A stretch of 44,960 bases of DNA from Candidatus Odinarchaeia archaeon (GTDB lineage Archaea; Asgardarchaeota; Odinarchaeia; Odinarchaeales; Odinarchaeaceae): NCBI GenBank assembly GCA_029856525.1, contig JAHQXC010000002.1, positions 1 to 44,960 of the forward strand, read 5' to 3'. Within the stretch, counting starts at the first letter, position 1; every line of letters starts with the position of its first letter. The position numbers and the translations under genes were made by a program. Positions 19,101-27,834 of the stretch are shown piece by piece. The notes below the pieces were generated by a model that saw only the letters and a list, made by a program, of their open reading frames with translations, searched no databases and was not told where the DNA came from.

Positions 19101-20366
19101 ATGAAAATGGGCTCGAAAGAAATATTCGAAGCAGCTTCGAAAAGTATCCTACTAAAAGATCCATATGTTAAGAAAATCTGGAATCTTATAAACGATAAAA
19201 CCTTATTTAATAAATCACCGGATTATCTTAAAGCGCTTAGAAAAAGTCTATTAAGAGAAGCCTTAGACTTTTTTTCTAGGAGAAGCGAATACTACCAACA
19301 GACCTTTGAGAAATTAAATATTAACCCGAAGAATGCGGATTTTACAGATTTAGCGAAGCTAGCTGTTCCAGCTGATATGCTAAGAGGTGAAGGGCATAAA
19401 CAGTTCCTGATAAGGGATGTTGAGCAGGGAGGGGAATACTTTACCTCAAGTGGAACCACAGGTAAAACACCTGTTAAAATATATAGAAGCCCTTTGGATC
19501 TGGCTATAATGATTAAAGCTAACACCGATCTATTTGAATATGTTTACGGAGATGTTTTAGAGCAGGGTAAAGGTATAGCTTTATTCATGGCAGCCCCGGA
19601 GTTAAGATATAAATTAAGTTTCGTAGCGTTCGTTGATCTCACACTCGACAATAAAAATATTCCATTATTATATGGAATGAATCTTGTTCGAAACAAAGAC
19701 GGTACAACTGACTGGCAGAGACTTGAGTTAAATAAAGAGAATGTGGTGAAATTTTTGAAAAGTCGAGAGGAGCCTAAACTGTTTTTCACAGCACCGGCAG
19801 GCGTCTATCTTATGGCGGATAAATTCGATAAAATGAACTTCTTAAAAAAGCTAATATACAGGATAGCCACTACAGCCCCCCCTGTCAACCTAGGAAAAGG
19901 GGGGGTGATTGTAACCGGAGGGGGAACTAAAGGGTTTACAAATCTGCCGTCATATGATAAGATTGTGGAGCTTTCAAGAAAATATTTTAAAGCTAAAAAT
20001 AAAGCAGGGGAGGAGCACCCAGCACCTTTCATGGATGTGCTAGGGATGACGGAGACTTTAACCGCGTTAATAGATCGATTCGGTGTTATGAATAAAATAC
20101 CACACCCCTTATCCCACGTTTTCCTATTAAAACCTAGTACATTTGAGTTAATAGAAGATGATGAAGGGCAGGAAGGCGTGTTAGGTATATTCAACCCGTT
20201 TACAACATCATGGCTTGAATTATTCTATCCAGGTGATTTCATGAAAGCTCACAGCTCTAATCGATATTACGGTAAAGAATACACTTATGTTAGAAGATTC
20301 ACCCCTGAAGAGGGCTGGGAGCTTCAAAGAGCATGCGGGGGAACACTAGAAGAGATGATGAGATAA
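19101..20366 (+). CDS. LuxE-like acyl-protein synthetase / PaaK-related adenylate-forming enzyme
   Basis: 'YFTSSGTTGKTPVKIYRSPLD' adenylation motif, 'VIVTGGGTKGF', 'MDVLGMTETLTALIDRFG'; followed 17 nt later by a LuxC-like gene. Confidence 0.8.
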   Translation: MKMGSKEIFEAASKSILLKDPYVKKIWNLINDKTLFNKSPDYLKALRKSLLREALDFFSRRSEYYQQTFEKLNINPKNADFTDLAKLAVPADMLRGEGHKQFLIRDVEQGGEYFTSSGTTGKTPVKIYRSPLDLAIMIKANTDLFEYVYGDVLEQGKGIALFMAAPELRYKLSFVAFVDLTLDNKNIPLLYGMNLVRNKDGTTDWQRLELNKENVVKFLKSREEPKLFFTAPAGVYLMADKFDKMNFLKKLIYRIATTAPPVNLGKGGVIVTGGGTKGFTNLPSYDKIVELSRKYFKAKNKAGEEHPAPFMDVLGMTETLTALIDRFGVMNKIPHPLSHVFLLKPSTFELIEDDEGQEGVLGIFNPFTTSWLELFYPGDFMKAHSSNRYYGKEYTYVRRFTPEEGWELQRACGGTLEEMMR

Positions 20367-20382
20367 AACAGAGGCTTAGAAG

Positions 20383-21852
20383 ATGAAGTTAACTCCTTTA
20401 GCACCTATGAGCATAAGAGATTTTATTAGAAAAACAGTAGGAGACATAGAGGTATTAGAGCTTAGCGAAAAAAGTTTAGATGAAATCTTAAAAGAATTTA
20501 AATCGATTCAATCCTCTTTAGCAAAAACACCTATAGAAGAAAGGATTAAAATATTCGACAAGCTCGGTTTAATTTGGAGAAGAAAATTAGATAACGGTGA
20601 ACTTGAAAACTTGAAGAAAACGCTATCAGAATTGACAGGTTATAGTGAACACCTCATAGAGTTAGAGTTTAATCTAGTCTCCTATCTGTTAAACGAAGCT
20701 AATATTAGGCGTAATCTGGAAGCAGCTTTCAATAATGGAGTGGAAGGCCTTAGCAAATTCATTAAAATCGCTGAAAACGAGTACTTTAAGTATATGCCGG
20801 CTGGGCCTGTGTTCATAATAAGTTCAGGTAACTCTCTTATACCCCCACTTATCCCAACCACTTTATCGCTGGTAACAGGAAATTTAACAATACTTAAACC
20901 ATCTATTTCAAATTATCCCGGTGTTATTGAAGTTTACAGAAATCTAGAGGAGATTGCGAAAAATGATAAGACAGCGGAGACCATTCTCTCAGCGATAGTC
21001 ATCAGCTATTTCACACATGACAGCCCGGCACTCAAGCATCTTTTAACTAAAACCCCATTAGGAGTTGTTAATTTCTGGGGAGCTGAACCTGCTAGAACTG
21101 TGATAGCTAAACTTGTAGCAGAAAACCAATATCATCCACGCCTTATAGTGAACGGCCCTTTAACAGGTTTAGCGATAATAGACTCAGAGTCAGCTAACCT
21201 AGCAGCTAAAGAACTGGCGTTAAACATGATCTTATACGATCAGCAACTTTGCAGTTCACCTACGCAAGCAGTTTTTATAGGTAAATTAGAAGAAGCGGTT
21301 TCATTCGCTGAAAGTGTAGGGCGATACCTAGACCTTATCGGCGATAAAATTAAGATGAAAACTAAAGACTCTGCGCTTTACCTTCTGCAAACCGCTAGAC
21401 GAGCATTACAGTTTAAGGGAGTTAAAATACTGTTCTCAAATAAACACGACAACCCTTGGACTATAATAGTATCAAAAGAGAAAAGTAGTTTACAATCGTT
21501 ATCAGAAAGCCTACCAGAGTTTAATATCTATAATAGGAGAAGATTCATAGAAATAATAGTTACGGAAAAATTAGATGACGCGCTTAAAATAATAGAATCA
21601 GTTCGTTTAAATCCTGCTTTCAAAGAAGTAGATAAAGTTCAATCAATAGGGTTAGCGTTATCCGAGTCTAATAAAAATAAAATAATAGAGGAACTGCCTA
21701 ATACGGGAATATATAGAATCACTACTCTAGCAGATATGTATATGAGAAGCGCTATAGAACCATACGATGGAGCGTCGATACCATTACTTTTCACTTACAC
21801 AGTTTATAGAAGAGATGTTAAACATCCATATGAAATAGCCCAATTATTTTAG
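20383..21852 (+). CDS. LuxC-like acyl-CoA reductase (aldehyde-dehydrogenase superfamily)
   Basis: 'GPVFIISSGNSLIPPLIPTTLSLVTGNLTILKPS', 'VNFWGAEPARTVIAK', catalytic-Cys context 'LYDQQLCSSPTQAVFIG' (Cys codon 21250-21252). Confidence 0.85.
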   Translation: MKLTPLAPMSIRDFIRKTVGDIEVLELSEKSLDEILKEFKSIQSSLAKTPIEERIKIFDKLGLIWRRKLDNGELENLKKTLSELTGYSEHLIELEFNLVSYLLNEANIRRNLEAAFNNGVEGLSKFIKIAENEYFKYMPAGPVFIISSGNSLIPPLIPTTLSLVTGNLTILKPSISNYPGVIEVYRNLEEIAKNDKTAETILSAIVISYFTHDSPALKHLLTKTPLGVVNFWGAEPARTVIAKLVAENQYHPRLIVNGPLTGLAIIDSESANLAAKELALNMILYDQQLCSSPTQAVFIGKLEEAVSFAESVGRYLDLIGDKIKMKTKDSALYLLQTARRALQFKGVKILFSNKHDNPWTIIVSKEKSSLQSLSESLPEFNIYNRRRFIEIIVTEKLDDALKIIESVRLNPAFKEVDKVQSIGLALSESNKNKIIEELPNTGIYRITTLADMYMRSAIEPYDGASIPLLFTYTVYRRDVKHPYEIAQLF

Positions 21853-21866
21853 GAAGTGAGTTTAAA

Positions 21867-22862
21867 ATGAAAATCCTTGTAACAGGGGCCTCAGGTTTTT
21901 TAGGAGGCCACTTAGTTGAAACTTTAGCGAATAAAGGATATAAGATAATAGCTATGGTAAGAGAGACCAGTAATATAGAATTAATAAAAGACTTAGTATT
22001 CGAATTCAGATATGCTGATTTAAGTGAACCTGAAACTATCGTCGAAGCTGTTAAAGGCGTTGACGTTATAATCCATTTAGCAGCCTACTATACTTTTCAC
22101 GGTTCCAGCAAACTATATGAAAAAATTAACGTTGAAGGAACAAGATATTTAGCTGAAGCTGCTTTAAAAAATAAAATTCAACACTTCATCTACTGTAGTA
22201 CAACCGAAGTTATAGGCCCTGTTAAAAATCCCCCGGGAGATGAAAACACTGAACCTAACCCTACTTATGAATACGGGAGATCGAAACTAAAAGCGGAGAA
22301 GATAATTAAAGAATATGGTTTAAAAGGCGTAAATTATACGATTATACGACCCTCAGGAATATATGGGCCTAGAAACGTTAACGACGTATCATACTGGACA
22401 ATCACATCTTTCGCTAAAAACTCTATAGGCACACGATTTATTATAGGTAGCGGTGAAAACCTAGTTCAGTTCGTTCATGTAAAAGATGTTGTTGAAGGAT
22501 TCACTTTAGCATTAGAAAAAAGAGACATATCAAGTAGACAAACATATATTATCAGCGAGGATAAAGCTTACACATATAAGCAAGTATATGAAATTCTAGC
22601 AGATTTAACCGGTAGAAAACCGCCAAGCAAGCATATACCTAAAACATTAGCTAAAATTTTAATAGCGCCTATACAAGGAGTAAATAGAATACTCGGTAAA
22701 GAGAATTTTTTATATCATATTAGCACCGTTGACTCTGTCTGCTCTGATAGAGCCTATAGTATTGAGAAAGCTAAACGAGAATTAGGTTATACTCCCAGAT
22801 ATGATTTGAGAACAGGGTTGAAGGAAACAATCGAATGGTATACTAAAAATGGATATATCTAG
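21867..22862 (+). CDS. NAD(P)-dependent epimerase/dehydrogenase (extended SDR, 3beta-HSD-like)
   Basis: 'MKILVTGASGFLGGHLVETLA', 'YGRSKLKAEKII' (YxxxK), 'VHVKDVVEGFTLALE'. Confidence 0.92.
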   Translation: MKILVTGASGFLGGHLVETLANKGYKIIAMVRETSNIELIKDLVFEFRYADLSEPETIVEAVKGVDVIIHLAAYYTFHGSSKLYEKINVEGTRYLAEAALKNKIQHFIYCSTTEVIGPVKNPPGDENTEPNPTYEYGRSKLKAEKIIKEYGLKGVNYTIIRPSGIYGPRNVNDVSYWTITSFAKNSIGTRFIIGSGENLVQFVHVKDVVEGFTLALEKRDISSRQTYIISEDKAYTYKQVYEILADLTGRKPPSKHIPKTLAKILIAPIQGVNRILGKENFLYHISTVDSVCSDRAYSIEKAKRELGYTPRYDLRTGLKETIEWYTKNGYI

Positions 22863-22863
22863 T

Positions 22864-24396
22864 TTAGAGTAAATAGATTACATTCGATAAAGCTAATGCG
22901 ACGGTTGACAGCAATAGCATATTAGAGATTATTTGGCTAAACCAGCTCATAGAAACGTGAGAGAAAATTGTGCTAACAACCGTAGATACAGATATCAGAA
23001 TCACCATTAAATTTAATCCGAGTAAGAGAAAAGAAACATTTTGTTGAAGAATAAGAGCGACTATAAATAATTGAACTAGAAGAGAAGAAACTGTGATGAG
23101 AATTTGAAGAGTACAAGATAATATAGTAGATAACCATCCTGAACCTAGTGTGCGCTTAATTAAACCTCTGAAAAACAGCTCATAAAAGAAGAACACGCAG
23201 AAATACGCTGGGAGATATAGAAGTAAAAAAATCAATTTAACAGAAGCTGTTGAGAAAGTCGAAGCTGTATTAAAGCCGACGCTGGTATAAAATAATATTA
23301 TAAGAGAGATTCCGACGGTAAACCCTATTATAAGGTTTTGAATAAAATTTTCTCCAAGGTTATTTTTAGATTCTCGTATAAATGCGCGCCAATCAAGCCG
23401 TCTTCTAAAAATAATTAAAGCTAAAGCCCCTAAGCTGATAGAGTTTCCTAAAAATAGAGAAGTAATAAAGTTTGTGAAAAGCAGAGGGCTTATAATGAAA
23501 AAAACAGGGGATAATAATAAAGTTAAAGCAGCCCCACAGAAGCTAGCGATTATGAAACCTGAGCTGAGGTATAGAAGAGTTTCACACTTAATTTGCAGCT
23601 GTCTGACATCTGTTTCAACACGTTTTTTAGTATTAATATTTTCCAATAAAATATGAGCGGCGGGCAGAATGATCATTAAACCGGCGATTAGAGTTGAGAA
23701 AACTGAAGCCCCTATTAAATCAGAGTTAATAGTGGAAGATTCCTCTATCCCTGAAACAGCCCTGGTTACCCATTTAACAACCTCATTTATAATAACAGGT
23801 TTATATAAAATATTAAGATGATCGGAAGAATCATCTATGAAAAGCTTTTTTTCAGATCCACCTGCGAAGTATGTAATACCCGGTTCCCCTGTATTATTAA
23901 TAGAGTTATAAAATGCGTTGATAACAGCTTGATTATCAATTATGAAATCTCCTTCAGAGATGATGAGAAGAAGGTTCCTAGGAGTAGTAAGATTAACAGA
24001 GTTCGAGGAGATAGCTGGGGCTATTCCGATAGTTGCAATAGGTTGAAGAATTTTACTCATGTTAACCGCTACACTCCCACCCATACTGTGACCTATAAAA
24101 ATAAGCTGACTTATATTACCTATTTTGTGAAAGATAAGCGAATCTAATACGGCTTGAATATCAATGTCGAAGCGGTTTATATCACTCATGCTTCCCCCGC
24201 TATCGCCATGCCCTCTCAGATCAATTAACACGCTAATAAAATTTCTTTCAGCTAAAGCAAGCCCTATCATCTTCATCATTTTTCTGTTACCTGAAAATCC
24301 GTGAATTAGAAATATGAGAGGGGCTTCATTGCTAGTAGAAGGTTTTTTAATAATATCGAATACTATTGGAACACCGTCATCGGTTACGGCGTGCAT
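22864..24396 (-). CDS. Alpha/beta hydrolase fused to a multi-TM CPBP-like domain (true 5' end probably upstream)
   Basis: 'IFLIHGFSGNRKM', 'LIDLRGHGDSGG', 'FIGHSMGGSVAVN'; C-terminal TM region with 'FFYELFFRGLIKRTLG'. Confidence 0.75.
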   Translation of the reverse strand: MHAVTDDGVPIVFDIIKKPSTSNEAPLIFLIHGFSGNRKMMKMIGLALAERNFISVLIDLRGHGDSGGSMSDINRFDIDIQAVLDSLIFHKIGNISQLIFIGHSMGGSVAVNMSKILQPIATIGIAPAISSNSVNLTTPRNLLLIISEGDFIIDNQAVINAFYNSINNTGEPGITYFAGGSEKKLFIDDSSDHLNILYKPVIINEVVKWVTRAVSGIEESSTINSDLIGASVFSTLIAGLMIILPAAHILLENINTKKRVETDVRQLQIKCETLLYLSSGFIIASFCGAALTLLLSPVFFIISPLLFTNFITSLFLGNSISLGALALIIFRRRLDWRAFIRESKNNLGENFIQNLIIGFTVGISLIILFYTSVGFNTASTFSTASVKLIFLLLYLPAYFCVFFFYELFFRGLIKRTLGSGWLSTILSCTLQILITVSSLLVQLFIVALILQQNVSFLLLGLNLMVILISVSTVVSTIFSHVSMSWFSQIISNMLLLSTVALALSNVIYLL

Positions 24397-24595
24397 AGTT
24401 AAACATGGATTATTAATATTAACACTAACTAAAACTGTTAGTGAAGGTGTTAAGATAATTAAACCGATTAGAATAGAGGCTAAATGAGCTTTTTTAAATT
24501 TGAAAACACCTCTCCAGTTTTTTCAAATATTGAATTATCATTATAATAAGCATTTATAATTTATAAAATTTTTATGAAAAAATAGGGGAGTAGTT

Positions 24596-25189
24596 TTATT
24601 CTTTCTTCTGCCATGGACCTAGCGGTAATACTGTTCTATTATACATTCCATTTAAGATTATTCCAGCGGCTGTATACATTGCACTGGCACCGCATACTAT
24701 GCCCTCTAAACCTGTGATTGTTAAGACCAGTGTGCTTCCAGTGAGATATATTACAGTGTTTGAAATAGCGAGCAAGTAGAATAGAATAGCTAAGCTACCT
24801 AGCACAAATGATAATGCTTTAGTAGTTTTAAATGAGCCTACAAAGAATATTGTGGTGAAAACACCCCAAACAAGCATTGTCCAAGCAAGGTCTATAACTG
24901 TAATAGTCGGGAATAACCCCATTGAACTAAGAGATAAAGCGGTAGCTAAACCTATCCAGAATAAACCGTAAGAGCAGAAAGCTGTTCCACCGAATGTGTT
25001 ACCTTTTCTAAGATCGATTATACCAGCTATTACTTGAGCTAAACCACCGTAAAAGAATCCGTAGCCGATAGCCATCGTATTTGCAACACCTAATAAACCT
25101 AGGTTATGTAAATTTAGTAATACAGTCGTTAAACCGAAGCCGAATAATCCTAGCGGACTAGGATCAGCCCATGTTTGTTTTTCAGACAT
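24596..25189 (-). CDS. GPR1/FUN34/YaaH (SatP) family acetate transporter
   Basis: 'ADPSPLGLFGFGLTTVLLNLHNLG', 'GYGFFYGGLAQVIAGIIDLRKGNTFGGTAFCSYGLFWIGLA'; start 25189 (MSEKQTW) preferred. Confidence 0.92.
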   Translation of the reverse strand: MSEKQTWADPSPLGLFGFGLTTVLLNLHNLGLLGVANTMAIGYGFFYGGLAQVIAGIIDLRKGNTFGGTAFCSYGLFWIGLATALSLSSMGLFPTITVIDLAWTMLVWGVFTTIFFVGSFKTTKALSFVLGSLAILFYLLAISNTVIYLTGSTLVLTITGLEGIVCGASAMYTAAGIILNGMYNRTVLPLGPWQKKE

Positions 25190-25488
25190 TAATTTAACCT
25201 CCGAATAGTGGTTAAATATTGTCAGTTTAGCGTTAAATATATAATGTTTACGATTATTTTCGCTCAGCACAGTAAAGCATATGAATTTAAGCGTATGAGA
25301 CTAGCAGTGGTGAAATTAGTTCCAGCGGTTTATCAGCCAGTTAAAGTTGAGGATATTTCCTCTTACTATAGATTTAGTAGGTTTACTGGTTAACTATGTC
25401 AGGTTCTAGTTTGAATCTTAGTGGAAAAGTTTTTTTATATAAAAGTCTGAAATTAATAATTATTTAGATTATTTTGAAGGTGAATTAT

Positions 25489-26760
25489 TTGGAGAAAACC
25501 TCGAATATAAGCGGATTTTATAAATTGAATATCGCTCAGAGAAGGCGTGTGGTTAAAGAATTTGCAGGTTTAACCGATGAAGATTTAGAGCTTCTTGGAG
25601 ATATCAACGATCCGTTAACTAGTATAGCTGATAAAATGATTGAAAACGTTATAGGAACCACTAGGATTCCTTTAGGGATAGCGGTTAACTTTCTTATAAA
25701 CGGGAAAGATTATCTTATTCCCATGGCTATAGAGGAGCCTTCAGTGGTTGCGGCGGCTTCTAACGCGGCTAAAATCGCTAGAATAAGAGGCGGATTCACA
25801 GCCACCAGCACCGATCCTATCATGATAGGTCAAATCCAGGTACTCGACGTTAAAGATCCTCATGCTAAAAAATTTGAAATTTTAAAACATAAAACAGAGC
25901 TTCTCCAAATAGCTAATGAACAGGACCCTGTTCTAAACAGATTCGGTGGAGGCGCTAAAGACATAGTTGTGAGAGTGATTGAATCTATAAGAGGACCTAT
26001 GCTTATCATACACCTACTTGTAGATACAAGGGATGCTATGGGAGCGAATGCAGTTAATACTATGTGTGAAGCGCTCACTGATAAAGTAGCTCAGATAACA
26101 GGGGGGAGAGTTGGTCTACGGATTATTTCAAATCTTGCAGTTTACCGGTTGTGCAGAGCTAAAGCGATATTCGATAAAGAAGCTTTAGGCGGAGAAGATG
26201 TGGTTGATAAAATATTAGACGCATATGCTTTCGCTGAAGCTGATATATTCAGATGCGCTACGCATAATAAAGGTATTATGAACGGGATAACAGCGTTAAT
26301 GTTGGCGACTTGTAATGATACTAGGGCTGTAGAGGCGGGGGCGCATGCTTACGCTGCTTTAAACGGCGGGTATAAACCTCTAACACGATGGGAGAAAGAT
26401 AGCGAAGGGAATTTGGTAGGTTCAATAGAGTTACCTATGGCTGTAGGTCTGGTGGGAGGCGCGACTAAAGTTCATCCGATAGCGCAGCTAGCTATAAAAA
26501 TTTTAAATGTAAAAACAGCTAACGAGTTAGGGGAGGTTGCAGCTTCACTGGGTTTAGCTCAAAACTTCGCGGCGATTAGAGCTTTAGCCACCGAGGGTAT
26601 TCAGAAAGGACATATGCGGTTACATGCCCGGAATATAGCGATCACAGCCGGGGCTAGCGAGGATATCGTGGATAAAGTGGTTGAGGAGCTTGTTAAAATC
26701 GGTAAGATTAGAGTGGATATAGCTGAGAAGATTATTAAAGAGTTGCAACAATCTAAATAG
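25489..26760 (+). CDS. Hydroxymethylglutaryl-CoA reductase, class II (degradative/bacterial-type)
   Basis: 'ENVIGTTRIPLGIAVNFLINGKDYLIPMAIEEPSVVAAASNAAK', 'DTRDAMGANAVNTMCE', 'GLVGGATKVHPIAQLAIKIL', 'GLAQNFAAIRALATEGIQKGHMRLHARNIA'; TTG start at 25489 after GAAGGTGA. Confidence 0.92.
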   Translation: MEKTSNISGFYKLNIAQRRRVVKEFAGLTDEDLELLGDINDPLTSIADKMIENVIGTTRIPLGIAVNFLINGKDYLIPMAIEEPSVVAAASNAAKIARIRGGFTATSTDPIMIGQIQVLDVKDPHAKKFEILKHKTELLQIANEQDPVLNRFGGGAKDIVVRVIESIRGPMLIIHLLVDTRDAMGANAVNTMCEALTDKVAQITGGRVGLRIISNLAVYRLCRAKAIFDKEALGGEDVVDKILDAYAFAEADIFRCATHNKGIMNGITALMLATCNDTRAVEAGAHAYAALNGGYKPLTRWEKDSEGNLVGSIELPMAVGLVGGATKVHPIAQLAIKILNVKTANELGEVAASLGLAQNFAAIRALATEGIQKGHMRLHARNIAITAGASEDIVDKVVEELVKIGKIRVDIAEKIIKELQQSK

Positions 26761-27814
26761 AGTCTAAGAGTTCACGCCAAGATACATGATCGTAAACCAT
26801 TTTCTTTGTTAAATTTATCCTAGAAGTGTCTGATGGTTTAATCTTACCCGTAAGGCCCTCGAGAATTTTAACAGTGGAATATGTGTCGTGAGGAACCATT
26901 ATCACAGTAATGTTTTTTTCACTAGCTTTAACTAACACTTGCTCTGAAGGCCTCAAGTTCCCGGTTAACACTATAACAGAGGCGTTAGTCTCCACAGCTG
27001 CGGATATTATATCAGCTCTATCCCCGCCTGTTATAATCGCATTATTCCCGCTTCTTCTAAAATATCTTAGAGACGACTCTGTTTGCATGGCGCCTATGAA
27101 AATGTTTTCGATAACGCGATTGATATCGCCTTTAACAAGCACTTCTCCTTCCAACAGCTCTAAGAGTTCTCGAACTGTAGGTGAGGAAATCTCATAGCTT
27201 CTAGGTATTACCCCCCAGACTTTAACACCATGCCTGTTAAGTAGCTCGGTGTACTCGCCTTCAGCTTTCTCCATCATATATGGTGGGATCTGATTTAAAA
27301 CAGCGCCTACTAGTTGAACGCCACGCATATCTAGAATACTTTTATAGAACAGTATCTTCTCAATAGAGCTGTCGCTTACACCCCCTGAGATAGCTAGAAC
27401 CTTTGAGTTTAAAAGTTCAGCTATATCTATATTATTTAAATTAAATGCCGTCATGGTTTCAGGTGAAACACCGCCTTCAACTATTATTATATCAGAGTTC
27501 TCCGATAGTTTACCGTATTGTTTCAAGATCATACTCCTTAAATCTGCAACATCTCGTTTAGCGTAAACACTTAAATAGTTAGGTTCAATTAAAATAGGTG
27601 TTAACTCATCTAGGGTAAAAGGAAGTTTTAAAGTCTCTTTCATTAAGAGAACATCAGGATCTACAGCTCCTTCTGTAACAGATGTTTGAGGTCGACCGAC
27701 AGGACGGAAATAGCTTACTTTAAAACCGTTCTCCACTAAGACCTGGGATAAACCTAGTATGAAAGCTGTTTTACCTGAAAACCCTTCCCATGAAACTACA
27801 AATAAGGATTTCAT
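26753..27814 (-). CDS. BioD-like/DRTGG domain protein (COG0857, phosphotransacetylase N-terminal-like)
   Basis: 'FVVSWEGFSGKTAFILGLSQVL', 'IIVEGGVSPE', DRTGG-type 'NNAIITGGDRADIISAAVETNASVIVLTGNLRPSEQVLVKA'. Confidence 0.85.
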   Translation of the reverse strand: MKSLFVVSWEGFSGKTAFILGLSQVLVENGFKVSYFRPVGRPQTSVTEGAVDPDVLLMKETLKLPFTLDELTPILIEPNYLSVYAKRDVADLRSMILKQYGKLSENSDIIIVEGGVSPETMTAFNLNNIDIAELLNSKVLAISGGVSDSSIEKILFYKSILDMRGVQLVGAVLNQIPPYMMEKAEGEYTELLNRHGVKVWGVIPRSYEISSPTVRELLELLEGEVLVKGDINRVIENIFIGAMQTESSLRYFRRSGNNAIITGGDRADIISAAVETNASVIVLTGNLRPSEQVLVKASEKNITVIMVPHDTYSTVKILEGLTGKIKPSDTSRINLTKKMVYDHVSWRELLDSI

Positions 27815-27834
27815 ACTATCACCTATAATTTTTT

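Noticed and set aside
19292-20194. Minus-strand ORFs (77, 81, 129 aa)
   Set aside because: Antisense to the LuxE-like gene.
25208-25393. 61-aa ORF between SatP-like and HMGR genes
   Set aside because: Short, overlaps the probable 5' region of the transporter, no recognisable features.
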